This document shows, piece by piece, positions 40,907-52,777 of a DNA stretch of 64,000 nt; the stretch's first letter is position 1, and every line of letters starts with the position of its first letter. The translations under genes and the position numbers were made by a program. This stretch comes from Imbricaverruca yamaguchii (Eukaryota > Arthropoda > Thecostraca > Neoverrucidae). The notes beneath the pieces are model-generated. The model made no database searches, was not told where the DNA came from, and worked only from the letters and a program-made list of their open reading frames with translations. The stretch spans positions 744,001-808,000 of the forward strand of contig JAOTOL010001633.1 of the NCBI GenBank assembly GCA_034440575.1. The letters are read 5' to 3'.

Positions 40907-41189
40907 CTTCTTCTGCGGCAGTCTGACCGTGTTTGATCAGTCGCTGTTGACCTGTCGGGCGGTCGGGGACGCCATCCCGTGCGAGGAGTCGCACCGCTGG
41001 CTGTTCAGGAACCAGGAGTTTGGACAACGTACCGTTCCTACGGCCCGGGAGATCGCAGCCACAACGGAGAAACTGCCCACGGGGCCCTCGTATCTGGCCC
41101 GCGACAATAAGCTCAACTCCAGGAAGAGAAGACAGCTTTCCAGACGAGTTTGCTCGATGGTGCAGGGAGGCGATCGCTTTGGAGAATGA
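40907..41189 (+). CDS. Exon encoding a chitin-binding type-2-like domain end (partial gene)
   Basis: An acceptor TTATTTTGCAG ends at 40906. The exon is open in phase to a TGA at 41187-41189. It begins FFCGSLTVFDQSLLTC, then DAIPCEES and WLFRNQEFG. The F.CG.LTVFDQ...C.....IPC spacing resembles the C-terminal half of arthropod peritrophin-A (ChtBD2) domains as in cuticular and peritrophic matrix proteins; the N-terminal cysteines should be on an upstream exon I could not find. The basic tail KRRQLSRRVC closes the frame. An alternative frame with FPDEFARWCREAIALENEG (41120-41232) is also open, so a nearby frameshift or extra splice is possible. Higher GC than the flanks supports a real exon. Identification is from memory of the family pattern. 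Confidence 0.6.
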
Positions 41190-42208
41190 GGGGATTGCGT
41201 CCGGCAAGATCTTCAGATCGCGCCAAATGTGACAAATAGCTCCCAGACACAAAAAGATAGATCATTAGGAATGAGGGCGAAGCCCGGGAGAGGGTCTGCA
41301 CTCGTGAAAGTGGCACAAACGTTCATCAGACCAACTCTTTCGTGCTCAGCTCGACCCATGCTGTTGGACATATATATAATAAGTTCTCTTTTTTGCCACA
41401 GCGCTTCGCGTTTTAATTTCTGCGCTCTTAGTCACATGTGCCCTTTTAATTAATATTTTATCCATCTTTATAGATGTTGTCATGCAGTGCTTCAAATGCT
41501 CGTTCAAAGCAAATAGTCCAGAAGGCATTCCCGTTCTCATGCCACGTTTAACAGCCATCCACGGTAAAATACAGCGCTTCAAGTCTTACTGTTCTGACTC
41601 AAAGCCGTATCTGCTCATTTCATTTTGAGAGTTACTGACTTTCATTACAATATTTCTCATGACGTATTCTCAAGCTCTGTTCAAAATAAGAGTTGTGCGC
41701 CGATATTCCGGCGCAGGCAACTAACCACATAGACTCTGCGCCACCGCCTGGCTTCATATCCGTGCCCGGTGAGATTGGACCAAGCGTTTGGTTTTATCCT
41801 GAGGTGTGGAATTCAGACCGATACAGAGATGACGTTTTTTCCGTTTCTAGTAATGGCGCGCATGCCCAAAAATACATGGCGAATGTGTGGCATCCGAAGT
41901 CACCTTAGCTCTGTATACATGCATAACGACGAGTCGCTGTATCAACACTCAAGGCAATGCGATAATTAGCTATGACTGAAGTACATGCAATGCGACTTCA
42001 CATCACCCTTGCTTCTAACGCCCGCTCTCACTTATCTAGTGTGCCTACCAGAGGCTAGAAACGTCTAAAAAAGTGTTGGGATCATATATTGCCACAACAT
42101 TAATGCTAAACATTCATAAAAAGTGTTATGGGGGCATAGCCCCCTGCACCCCCTGTTCCTACGCTTATGGTCCCGTAGGCGCATGGTGCGGAAAAAAACA
42201 GAATCAGC
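41190..42208. other. No gene recognised downstream of the chitin-binding exon
   Basis: Probably the 3' UTR and beyond. A GGGGGCATAGCCCCCTG hairpin lies at 42131-42147. Frames at 41229-41453 and 41693-41969 lack motifs. Confidence 0.35.
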
Positions 42209-42335
42209 CAGGGGCGTCGATTTGTATCCTTTTGTGGGGACCATAGCCCCACCAATGTTGATCTTGGCCTTCCAATGTTGATGTTGGCCCCCCAATAAGC
42301 CATGCCGTTTTTATGTTCATAAGAAAGCTACATAA
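42209..42335 (+). mobile_element. R1 MITE 5' end only
   Basis: It begins CAGGGGCGTCGATTTGTATC and continues CTTTTGTGGGGACCAT and AATGTTGATCTTGG like the start of the 18185 copy. Similarity ends near 42335; the 3' end is missing. Confidence 0.75.
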
Positions 42336-42680
42336 AAAATGTTGACTGTAAAATGACTGTTTAAAAAAAATGATCCAGTTTGAACTGTACAATCATGGTG
42401 CCTACATTTGTACATTTATCAGTCAGGCGGGTTCTGCCCGTATAACATCACATTTCACGGACAGCACCGCCATGACGAGATCACGTCTCAACTTCAGTTA
42501 CCGAGGCTATGATTATACCGAATGCTGCGAAACAAACACAAATACTTTACGAATACCACAACAAGAACATAACAACACCAGATCGATCGGAATGGGCAGC
42601 AGAATGATATTAGAAGTTAAAGCATTTTATTTTCTAAAAATTGCCAAAATTTATCAAATCTAAGCAAATCTAACCTACCC
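42336..42680. other. No gene recognised
   Basis: A + frame (42370-42663) without known motifs, AT-rich. Confidence 0.3.
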
Positions 42681-42699
42681 TGAGATGCTCTTGAAAACA

Positions 42700-43410
42700 A
42701 ATCATTGCGAGTTCAAGGTTATTTTTTTGTGGGGATAATTTTTGTTCAGTACACCATGTTCATGACGGTGACTAAGATGATGGGACCACTTATTATCTGT
42801 GCGAATGCATTTGTATTGGGAAAAAATTGACAAATTTTCCAACTTAAAAAAATGAAACTAACATACCATAATCAAACCTAACCCATTTGTTTGCTTTATG
42901 GAGGAAATGTGTGCACAAACATTTATCGTTTTTTTTGGGCTTCCAGCCACATTGACCGCGTATTTACCAAATACGCAGTCAATCCGGTGTAGAGCACAAT
43001 AATGCTGAAAAATTACCAAAAATATTATAAACACTTTCACAAAAAAATATTCTAAAGCGGCTTAGGCTAAGTTAGGCTGGGTTATGTTTCTTTCTAATGT
43101 TGATGATGTTCAGAAAATAAATTGCTTAACATTAAAAAATTAGTGCCGTTTTTTTTTTCTTAAACGGTAGGTTGCGCTAGGTTAGGTTAGGTTTTGTTGC
43201 ATTAAAAAAAAAAAAAAAATTTGTGCTATGTTACCTAACTCAAAACCCCTTGTTTCGCATTAGTTGCCTCATCACCTGAAAAGTAAGCATTTGTCCCGAA
43301 AATAAGTGGTCCCATCATCTTAGTCACCTGCATAAACATGGTATTCTGAAGGAAAACCCCAAGGAATAAAAAGATCCTTAAACTGCAAATTTGCCAAATA
43401 ATTTTCAATT
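42700..43410. repeat. Inverted-repeat element with TTAGG-like tracts
   Basis: GGTGACTAAGATGATGGGACC (42772-42792) has its reverse complement near 43308-43328, with further paired sequence (CACCATGTTCATG against CATAAACATGGTA) extending outward for 50-80 bp. A third related end lies at 60140-60200. Between the arms, AGGTTAGGTTAGGTT lies near 43170-43190. Boundaries and target duplications were not resolved. Confidence 0.6.
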
Positions 43411-44330
43411 TTTGGAGAAGCGTTTTGAAATCTAAAAAAAGTGTTTAACTTGGAAAGCCTAACCTAACCTAACTTCACCAAACCTTATCCATTTGTTTGC
43501 TATATGGAGCTAAATGTATGTAGAACATTCCCTTTTATCCACCACAGAGCACAATAATACCGGTTTGGTTAGGTTGGACTAGTTCAGTTTTTTAGGTTGG
43601 AAAATTTTCCCCCAAAAAGGAAAATCGGCAAATTTTCCTTCGAAAGCAGCTGACGTTAGATTAGGTTTGACTGGGTTCGGTTTATAAATTTAGAATGTTT
43701 TCAGAAAATATATTGCATAATTGTTTGTTGTATTTTTATACAAAGGAACGTTCGGATATGCTAGATTAGGTTATGTTGGTTATAGTTCCTTGGTTTTGGT
43801 ATGGATAAACTAATGAGTGAATCCACACCACATTCTCACTGGAGTCTAAAACCTACATCACAACCTTACTTCTACAACGTATTTCACAAGAACCCATCTC
43901 GATTCTACTCCTCACTCAGGACACCATAGAGGTCAATTAATGAAATTGTTACTTCATTACCTGCATTATTAATGCAAACAGTAAGAAGTCCTTTGCAATG
44001 TCCTTCACAGTGCTGTTTTATCTACCTCCGACTCCAACCCTGACCAAACTTCAGGACCGCATCAATCTCCAAAACAACCTGCGGAAAAATGTATGTATTG
44101 CAGCAAAAGTACTATGATCTGAATTGTATGGCATCCCTCTTGCCTAATAGTCCATCCTTGCCTATTTATGTAGATGTTTGACTTTCCTCAAACTGTCTGG
44201 AGAACTTGAGAGTTGAAATCACGTGTGAGTGATGAAACAAATGAGTTATTCATGCATGCCTGCGTTGCAGAATATCGTGGCACAATGGCATGCCGAATGG
44301 GGAGGGAACATTGTGGGCAGTTTCCACCTG
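43411..44330. other. AT-rich stretch with a CCTAA tract
   Basis: CCTAACCTAACCTAAC lies at 43459-43474. No gene was recognised. Confidence 0.4.
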
Positions 44331-44334
44331 ACAG

Positions 44335-46600
44335 GTTGTGGGGTCACCAAGAATCGCGTCGAGCTCCGGAAAAATTGCACCAGTCTCCTTAAAAATCACG
44401 TTTAGGCTCCCAATAATCGCACCGGGGTCCCGACAATCACATGGAGGCCAAACAATTGCGCAGGGTCTTCTGAAAAGGACGCTGGGGCCTCAAAAGCTTT
44501 CACCTGAGCCCCGGAAAATCACGCTGGAGGCTCAAAAGAGTCGCGCTGGGATTCAAGAAAATCACTACGGAGGCCACAAATGGTCGGGCCGGGGCCCTGG
44601 AAAGTCACCCTGAGACTAAGGGTACCAAGCACTCCGCCGAGTCCGCGAAAATCACGCTAGGGGCATGGTAGGTCGTACCGGGGCTCCAAAAGTATCATTC
44701 TGCTCACCAAACTAATGAAGCCGGGGCAAAGAAAATCAGTCCCGACATGGAAAATGACTGGGGTCCATGTCCATGATATTAGCAACGCATTCGCATTCGC
44801 ATTCAGCATCCTATTCGCATACTCTCCGAATTCGTTCATTTTTTCAGGATATGATCTTCGTCACTTGCAAAAGTAAGGCGAACGACGATTCTTCAGTAGG
44901 ACGAGCGGTTCGACCTCCAGAGGTCCAGAGAGGTCACTCGGGTCAAAAACGGTGTACCGTATAAAATTCGAAGTATTTCACTTAGCCGAATGATTCCAAC
45001 ACCTAGATGTCCGCTGTCCATCAAAGTGGCAGCACATCAAATTACGTAAACTTCAATGACACGGTTTGACCTCAGGTCACCGAAATTGGTTTTACTTATG
45101 TACTATATCTATTTGCGGGGTACCGAATAAAATCATGGTGAATTTTATACGGTACACCGTTTTTGACCCGAGTGACCTCTCTGGACCTCTGGAGGTCGAA
45201 CCGCTCGTCCTACTGAAGAATCGTCGTTCGCCTTACTTTTGCAAGTGACGAAGATCATATCCTGAAAAAATGAACGAATTCGGAGAGTATGCGAATAGGA
45301 TGCTGAATGCGAATGCGTTGCTAATATCATGGACATCTGGGGTCCTCATATCCGCTCCAAACACCCACAAAACGTGTTGTGCCTCCCAAAACGTGTCCTA
45401 GCCACTGAAACTGGCGCTTGGGATCCCAACAAGGGACCACGGGGCCCCTAAATATCGTGTTCGGGATAAAAAATGTCGTCGATAATCCAAAAAATTAGTG
45501 TCGGTAATCCAAAGCGTACAAAGTTTCGTAAAAAGCGACAGGGCTTTAAAATATGTTCTGCAGCTCGCAATAATCACACCTTGGAGCGCTAAATAAAAGC
45601 ACAACGGAGACCCTCAAGGGACATCAGGATCATAAGACCACACGGGGCCTCTGAAACAGGCTGGACCTCAAAAAGGAAATTGATCGTAAACAAAGAACAT
45701 AAAGACCGGGCACTAAATAAACACACCGGCGTCTTCGAAAACGCGCTGATACCTGAAATATATCATCGGTGTATAAAAAGCAACAAAGCTGTAAAAAAGA
45801 ACATGTGCTGGGCCCCGGGTCTCGAACATTGTCTGGCCCCTAACAAAAATTAGCTCCAACCCTAAAACGCATCCATAGAAGAAGAAAAACGCAACGGGTA
45901 AAAGTTACCAACACCTAGCTTGGATCACGGCTAGGTAGCCAATCTGGAAGTTTATTTAACCAAAGAGATGTGCATCAAAGCTCAGTTTGTCTCCGGATTT
46001 CTTATTCAGGATAAAATTTTGGAAGAAGACAACTAATACATCGATTTGAATTTATCGCTTTTTTCTGGCTAGCCGCCATACCAGACATTCCACATGTCAA
46101 GTCTAGTACAAGACTATTATGTAACTGTAATTAGAAAACGTGGGAGGCCAAGCAGAAACCGGAGAAGCGCATGTAGAGAGTCGAACGCACAGATTGCACA
46201 ATGCGGGTCTACACGTGCACGAACGTTGGTGTTTTGGAGACTGGGCGTTATTAATTGGAATAAGTGACATTGGCAAATTTTGCATTTTTGGGTGATTTAT
46301 TAATCACACTATTTTAGTAGTGTGAGGCGACTTTTCAATGGAAACCGAAAGAAAAACCTTCACACTGGACGTGGGGCGTTAGGGTTGAAATCCGGTGATT
46401 CAGAAATAATTGTGGTAGATTTGGCCCCTTCCACAGGGCAGTTAATTTGGTCACTAATTATTGTATGGAAGAATATAAAGAACCCCTTTTAAAAATATCC
46501 ATTGAAATCTGCCGACTTTTTTAATGGGTGAGGTGGGCACCTTCCAAATCAGTTTGCCCCCTCTCGCAAATCCTATGTACACCACTGCCATGTCATGACA
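44335..46600 (+). repeat. R2 interspersed repeat copy (GGGGCCCAAAAATCGCGC type)
   Basis: It shares ordered similarity with 55780-58400 and with 23150-26080: ACAAATGGTCGGGCCGGGGCC or its variant, GAAGCCGGG.AAAGAAAA, AGAAACCGGAGAAGCGCA, AGTGTGAGG.GACTT, GAAATCCGGTGATTC.GAAAT, and an end with CAAATCAGTTTGCCC then CGCAAATCCTA. It is interrupted by the 570-bp palindrome at 44767-45336. No credible coding frame. Confidence 0.75.
44767..45336. mobile_element. 570-bp palindromic DNA transposon with 9-bp target duplications
   Basis: The two arms (44767-44970 and 45139-45336) are almost perfect reverse complements over about 200 bp, differing by one GCATTC hexamer copy. The termini are ATGTCCATGATATTAGCAAC and its complement. 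Perfect 9-bp duplications CTGGGGTCC flank it (44758-44766, 45337-45345). The spacer is about 170 bp and non-coding. A 9-bp duplication with long terminal repeats fits a Mutator-like or foldback element; the family is inferred. Confidence 0.9.
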
Positions 46601-46619
46601 TAACTTGGCCTGTTGATGG

Positions 46620-47158
46620 CTATGACCAGCCACAATGGACGGTGTACTGCGCGGCTCCGGTCCGCCACAGTCGACGGTGCGCTACGCAGCCCCGGTCCGT
46701 TGCAGTGGACGGTGTACTCCATGGCCCCGTTCAGTTTCAATGGACGGTGTAGTCCACGGCCCTGATCCGCCACAATGTATGGTTTGCTTCGCGACCCTGA
46801 TCCACCACAGTAGATGATGTACTCCGCGGTCGTGATCCGCCGCAGTGGACGCTATGCTTGGCGGCCCTAGTCCGTCATAGTAGGTGTGCCACACGGTCCC
46901 GGTCCACCACAGTGGATGGTGTACTCCGCGACCCTGGTCTGCCACAGTTGATGATGTACTCCGCGGCCCTGGTCCGCCGCAGTGGACGGTGTAATCCGCG
47001 ACTCCGGTCCGTTACGGTGCTATGCGGCACTGGCCCTCCAGAGCGGACGGTGTACTTTGCGGCTCTGGTCCGCCATAGCTGGTGTGCTCCACAGCCCCGG
47101 CCCGCCACAGTGGACGGTATGCTCTGCGACCTTGGCCCGCCACAGTGGACGTCAGGGT
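46620..47158. repeat. Second 35-bp minisatellite, about 15 copies
   Basis: Units carry CGGTCCGCCACAGTGGACGG and TGTACTCCGCGGCCC with many substitutions. They are unrelated in sequence to the 34-35.9 kb array despite the equal period. A four-copy version lies at 58430-58585. Confidence 0.92.
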
Positions 47159-47420
47159 CGAAAAACGACCTATTCCTGTATTTTTGCCATTCATAGCATT
47201 ATCCTCTTCGCAAAATTATCCTCCATGCTGTTTCATCCATGTGTTTTCAATTGGACGTCTGATGGCATTGTTCGACAATGTGCTCTGTGCCCTGTGGTAG
47301 TGCTCAAGATTCACTTCAAACTTCAAAGTGCGACTCTGATGGAAATGTTTGAAGGAAAACATCCTCTCCGTATTCCATCACTCAGAAATTGTCCTCTCAT
47401 CATCCAGGATTACAAAGTAT
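47159..47420 (+). repeat. Unique-looking flank shared with 58585-58790
   Basis: GCATTATCCTCTTCGCAAAA, TGTTTTCAATTGGACG, TTCGACAATG and CCCTGTGGTA recur in the same order at 58625-58715, so it belongs to a composite duplicated block. Confidence 0.7.
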
Positions 47421-49005
47421 ATATCCAACCCTGGTAGACGGTACGTACTCCACGACCCTGGTCAGTCATGCTAAACGGTGTGGGGTTAGTTACGGCTTTG
47501 CATAATCTTTCCGAGCAGTTTTGTGTGCATTAGTTGTCACTTTCTTCGTATTCTTCCTTTGATCTTATCATTAATAGGCACCAATGTCACCCATGTGGTA
47601 ATATTTTCCACTTCCTCGAAGCCATTGAATCTGCTTGAGACACAGCTGGTCTTGTGCATTTCGATAAATGGATATTGCTGAATTAAAAAAAAACAAATTC
47701 TGCCAGCAGCGAGACTGACTTTACTTCCACTAGGGTAATGATTGCAGGTACTGACAACAGCGCGACGAGAAATGCTTTTGGGTGCGCCACCCGTATGGCC
47801 TCATTCGTGTCCCCCGCACCGATATGAAGACTCCTTGCTCTTTATATGCCTTATATTTGCTTTATATAATAAGGCCCAGTCACACGAAACCGGGTCATCT
47901 CGGATCATTGCTCACACAATGTCCTGGTGTATTACTTCGGTGGCTCTAAAACCGACTTAAAATTTCGATTCACAAGGAACAGTAGCATTCGGCATAAGAC
48001 GACATTGCGGGCGCAATGTCGCCAAGGCAGCCGACGCGCACAAATATCTCAACTCCACACAAAAGATAGTGTAAAATGTGCATAATACTTGACCTGACCT
48101 AACATCATTAACCATGCCACATATTTGAAAGCAGAGTGTCCATATCATTATTTTATCAAGTTCTGCACGAAATGTTTTTCCAGTACTGCGATAAGAAGTG
48201 ATGCTTTGACTTAACCTCTGTTTAATAACCTTGACATTGGTTAATATTTGGAAAGGCAGAGTCATTTGATTTGACGACAGAAGAGTATGCTCTGGGTTTG
48301 GTGTTGCTATACTGCAACTACTGTGAATGGTGGCATTTGGGAGATTTTGGTATATTATCCGCCTTGATCCATCCGAAGTCAATTTCAAGGCAATCAGAAA
48401 TCAAATTGGTGAATGAGATCAAGAAGGCGAATATGGTGGGTCCAACTCTCACCAAAGCTATAGAAAACTCCGCATTTAACCTTTGGGGGGAAAAGATTAC
48501 CAGTATTAACAGGGATGCAGTAAAAAATGCTCCTGTTGCAACACACCTGGTGGGCCGACTATTTCAATTTCAACGATTTGAACACGGTTTTGATTTCTGA
48601 CATTATTCACACTTTCCGAAGTTTTGTACTTTTCATTTCCGACTCCAGTAAAATAAATCATTCGAGCCGACATATCCATTTCAAAACCGTCAGATGGCAC
48701 ATCTGGGAATCTCCAGGGCTGACCTTTTCGAATTCCTTAGCCGTGACCGGAGAGGCATGTATCCAGTGTTTCCGACTCTCGCTCTTGGCTGCGCCATTGG
48801 ATAAGGATGAAATGTCTAAACTGTTGTGAAACAAATAGTAAGACGATTGCGTTAATTGATGCATATGATTCGTTGTGCATTTTAGTTTGATCGGTGTGGT
48901 GTGTGGTGACTGACTAGACTCGGGGATCAAGATGACTACATCAGTGCACATGTTTGATCAGAGGACATTGTTTTAGATTCCTATGATTTTGTGGAAGCTG
49001 TGCCC
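47421..49005. other. No gene established
   Basis: A + frame at 48271-48600 (109 codons, with IKLVNEIKKANMVGPTLTKAI) shows no known motif. Other frames are short. Confidence 0.35.
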
Positions 49006-49232
49006 CCTTCCAGACGCTGAACTCACCCAACAAAAACTTTTGCTTCATCCCTCCCTAATGTTAGACACTAAGGAAATAACCACCCATCGTCATCATAGTT
49101 CAGGCCTGCTATGCTCCGATGCTCCACCAAGGCCGATGTGTTTTAGCCTGCATATCGGCGCATAAATATTTGATTTCAGCGTTGTGTGTTTGTTGGTGTC
49201 TGAAGTGAGGGGAGAGCGACGGCGACGTTGAA

Positions 49233-49271
<39 letters not shown>

Positions 49272-49450
49272 AACGATAACGTTGACGATGACGAAGTACC
49301 CGAGTCCACTGCATGACACTGTAGTAGCATGCTATGACTCACAGTTTGCATTGACATGACTGTGCACTGCTCTTTTGCTCATTTGACTTCACCTGCTACT
49401 GGACGATTTTCCAGTTGGCGAGGTTGCTGAAAAAGCATAAACATATGCAT

Positions 49451-52400
49451 TAGGGTGTGTCGCCTGAACGGTTTTTCTTATGCTTAGTGAAATTATCGTG
49501 CAGATCACCTAAAAAAACCCTGTGGTCGAAACCAAATCGAAATCAAACAATAAACAAAATATGCGACAGGCCGATAAAGTAACAAATTTGCCGGGCGCCC
49601 GGCGTTGAAGTCTCCAGTGATGGCGCTCCGTTGCGATTGGCATCTAACACCACGCGTCGGCCGCCGTGGGAGCGCCGCCGCGGCGCTGTGACGAACAAGG
49701 CGGCAGTCGGTGCTGTGGATGACTTATAAATGGATTCTGGTAATTCAAAAACAGATCAGGGGAGCCGGAATATATCTGATTGTAAAGATTAAACTTCACT
49801 GAAGGACTGATCGCTCCACTTTCCTTTGTCTGTGCTCCACCTTTCACAGTGCTATGAATCATCATTCGAATAAATTGCGTACGCACTAACGACACAAAAT
49901 AGCTTCGCATGCCATACATCCCTGTTTTATTAGTCAATCCAAGTCTCCTGTTCCCTTTCGTTTCTCAAGTTTCAAGGGAAACTGGGATTATCAGCAGTAG
50001 GGACAACCTATTAACGAGGGCGACACGAGCCGTGCTGATATCTGATATCGGTGTGCTGAAATGTGATATCGCGATATCGCGAAAATGTGCTGATATCGAT
50101 AGCTGCAAATGTGCGATGGCCGACAAAGTGCCACGGATGGAGTTTCCCTTTGTCCAAGACCAGAGAGGACCTCGCCAAATGCAAATCGGCACCGCAGATA
50201 TCCGTGAAACCACTCGTCGACGCGCCATGGACGAAAGGAGGCGTCTGACCGCCGAAAGAGTCACATCACCACAACCGGGACCTTCTGGAATGGCCCAGCT
50301 AGATTCTAATTCAGACCAAGATTCCGCCACAGATTCATCATCGCTCACATCTGTAGTCAATGAGTCAGATTATATGGTGAACAGTAACACAGACGAACTG
50401 CTAAATACGGCTCTAGCAGCAGATCGGTACGGAGTGTCTAATCGTGCGTGTGCTGGGATCATAAACGGTTTCCAAGTGGACATTGGTCGGATCACTTCTG
50501 ACGACATGGACTGCATAGTGGATAGCAAAAAAGTATGGCGAGCAAGGGATCGGATTAGAAGAGAGGTAGTAGCCCAGAGCCATGAGGATCATGCAGGTCG
50601 TGTATCTGGTCTCTACTTCGACGGTAGAAAAGATGACACGCTTATGACAGCCAGTTCAAAGAAGACGGAAGAGCACATTGTGGTTGTATCCGAGCCAGAC
50701 AGTGCATATTTAGGACATTTTACCCCACAGACTAGGAAAGCGCAGGACATTTTTCAGGACCTGAACGCCGTGGCATATGAGTTTGGTGCGGATGTTTCTG
50801 TGCTTGGCTGTGACAGCACGAGAGTTAATACTGGCCAAAAAGTGGTGTCCACTGGTTTGTGTGCCAACTTCATGCAAATGAACTTAATCTTCGTGCAGTA
50901 TTTAGCCAGTTAGATGGAGTCACAACAGGACCTAAGTCGTTCAGTGGGCTGATTGGCCGGGCTGCTGCAGGCGCAGTAGAAACCTTGCCAGTGGTCGATT
51001 TTGAGCCAATCGATGCGGAAATGTTTCAAAAATGACGCAGGAGATTCTCAGTGACCTAAGTTCAGACCAGGCTATTCTGTACAGTCTGGCGCGTAGTGTC
51101 CAGACTCAGATAGTCCAGTATCTCAGATAGAACTGCGAAAATTAAGATCGGTCCACTAAACCACTCCAGGTGGCTGACTCTGGCGGCGCGAATTCTCCGG
51201 CTCTACATATCAACCGAACAGCCATCAGACAGTCTGAGAATGCTAGAGGAGTTCATCGTGTGCCACTATACTCCCATGTGGTTCTGCATCAAGAAGAACT
51301 GGAAATGTTCTGACGGTCCTGGCAATGCGCTGCGCAGCGTGCAACTTCTCAAAAGTTTGCGACCTGAGATAGCAGCCATGGTGCAGCCGGTAATACAGCG
51401 CAACAGCTACTGGTGTCACCCTGAGGCAGTACTGCTAGCAATGGCAGCGGGCCAAGATCAAGCCACACGGGAAAGGGCGGTCACTCAAATCCAGCAGTGT
51501 CGCAGAACTCAAGTCGAAAGTGATACTGACGAAGTGCGGAAGTTCAAGCTTCCAAAAGTGAATATGGGGGCAAACAGCATCATGGAGCTGATTGATTGGT
51601 GTAATGAGGCGATAACCGACCCGCCCTTGACGCAACAACTGTCCGATGATGACTTACTAGACATCATCGCGAGTCCTCTCGAAGTACCGCCATACCCCGT
51701 GCACAGTCAGACGGTGGAACGGATGGTGAAAGTGGTGACCGAGGCGTCTTTGAAGGTAATTGGTGAAGAGGCCCGCCACGGTTACATTGTGGCGAAGTTG
51801 AAACACAGGTCGGCAATGCCAGTGCTCAGCAGCAAAAAGGATTTGATGTCGGGTTTTCTGACGAGCATGTAGACAAGTAGTACAGTTAGTTCGTAACAAT
51901 GATAGTTAGTTTAGTTATCAGTTAGTTAACAATGATAGTTCGTACAAAAAATGTGGCCGCTCGTACAAAAGGTGACGTCGCTGTATGCCCGTCTCCTTCG
52001 GTTGTAGTGGAACGGAGCATGATGCCGATTTCGCCTGGTCTATTTGTCATAACAATAAGATATCAAGTGTCTCATAATGATTTAATTGGTCTTCGATGTA
52101 AACAGACGAGGAATTTTGAAGATGTTCAAGCTTTCAAAAGTGAAAATATTAGCATTATACGCCGATAGATCTACTTATTGAAAATGGAACGAAAAAGCGA
52201 CGTAAAGTGAACCTTTCTTTCATGCGTCAAATATCCAGGAAACTTATTAAGCGACTGGTGCTTATGAAAAGCCTTTTACCCCACTAAACGCTTTCATTGA
52301 GTTTTATTAATGAGCTTCATCGCCAGAATCCATTCATCAGTCATCCACAGCACCGACTGCTGCCATTTCGTCACAGCGCCGCGGCGGCGCTCCGACGGTG

Positions 52401-52623
52401 GCCGGACGCGTGGTGTTAGATGCCAATCGCAACGGAGCGCCATCACTGGAGACTTCAACGCCGGGCGCCCGGCAAATTTGTGTCTTTATCGGCCTGTCGC
52501 ATATTTTGTTTATTGTTTTATTTAGATTTGGTTTCGACCACACGTTTTTTTTAGGTGATCTGCACGATAATTTCACTAAGCAAAGTGCAATTTCCAAAAA
52601 AAGGTCCATCGTGACACACCCTA
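49451..52623 (+). mobile_element. hAT-type DNA transposon with about 290-bp terminal inverted repeats
   Basis: 3173 bp starting TAGGGTGTGTC and ending GACACACCCTA, with perfect 8-bp duplications ATATGCAT (49443-49450, 52624-52631). The terminal inverted repeats extend over about 49451-49740 and 52325-52623 and include CCGGGCGCCCGGC, GATGGCGCTCCGTTGCGATT and GCGCCGCCGCGGCGCTGTGA. TAG/CTA termini and 8-bp duplications are typical of hAT. It carries one transposase gene on the + strand. It is nested in R1 copy 3, so it is younger than that copy. Confidence 0.92.
50116..51872 (+). pseudogene. Frameshifted transposase of the 49451-52623 element
   Basis: The likely start ATG is at 50116 (MADKVPRMEF); the same frame is open back to 49909. 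The N-terminal part has TALAADRYGVSNRACAG and SKVWRARDRIRRE-like residues, then GLYFDGRKDDTL and VSVLGCDSTRVNTG, plausible catalytic aspartate regions. Near 50850 the reading shifts frame (VCQLHANEL continues in another frame to 51035), with more breaks at 51036-51175. From 51176 it reads on (NHSRWLTLAARILRLY, then the frame 51240-51872 with YTPMWFCIKKNW, IQRNSYWCHPEA, PYPVHSQTVERMVKVVTEAS, stop TAG at 51870). Similar proteins occur in many invertebrate genomes, usually unannotated; a canonical hAT dimerisation motif was not identified. Inactive as it stands. Confidence 0.8.
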
Positions 52624-52777
52624 ATATGCATCGTGAAAAATCAGAATTATTTAGGTCTGAAAATATAGGGTGCGAAATCCGATGAGTTTTTGGTTGGGGG
52701 ATGGGAAGGGTGGTGGTGGTGCTAGTACACTTCGCCCCCCCCCCCCAATGTTTTTTCTCCAAAAATCGACACCCCTG

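Larger units (their letters stand above)
49010..52777 (+). mobile_element. R1 MITE copy 3, split by a larger transposon
   Basis: The R1 body from about 49010 to 49450 resumes at 52632 and ends at AAATCGACACCCCTG (52777). The first ~300 bp of the family are missing. A (GATGAC)n tract lies at 49220-49275. The insertion site of the inner transposon is the ATATGCAT motif in the R1 3' part. Confidence 0.85.

Noticed and set aside
44767..45336. Two identical small genes of about 65 codons facing each other
   Set aside because: They are the two arms of one palindromic transposon, so the same frame appears on both strands.
48271..48600. A 109-codon + frame as a host gene
   Set aside because: No motif, no splice context and it is surrounded by repeats; it remains possible but unsupported.
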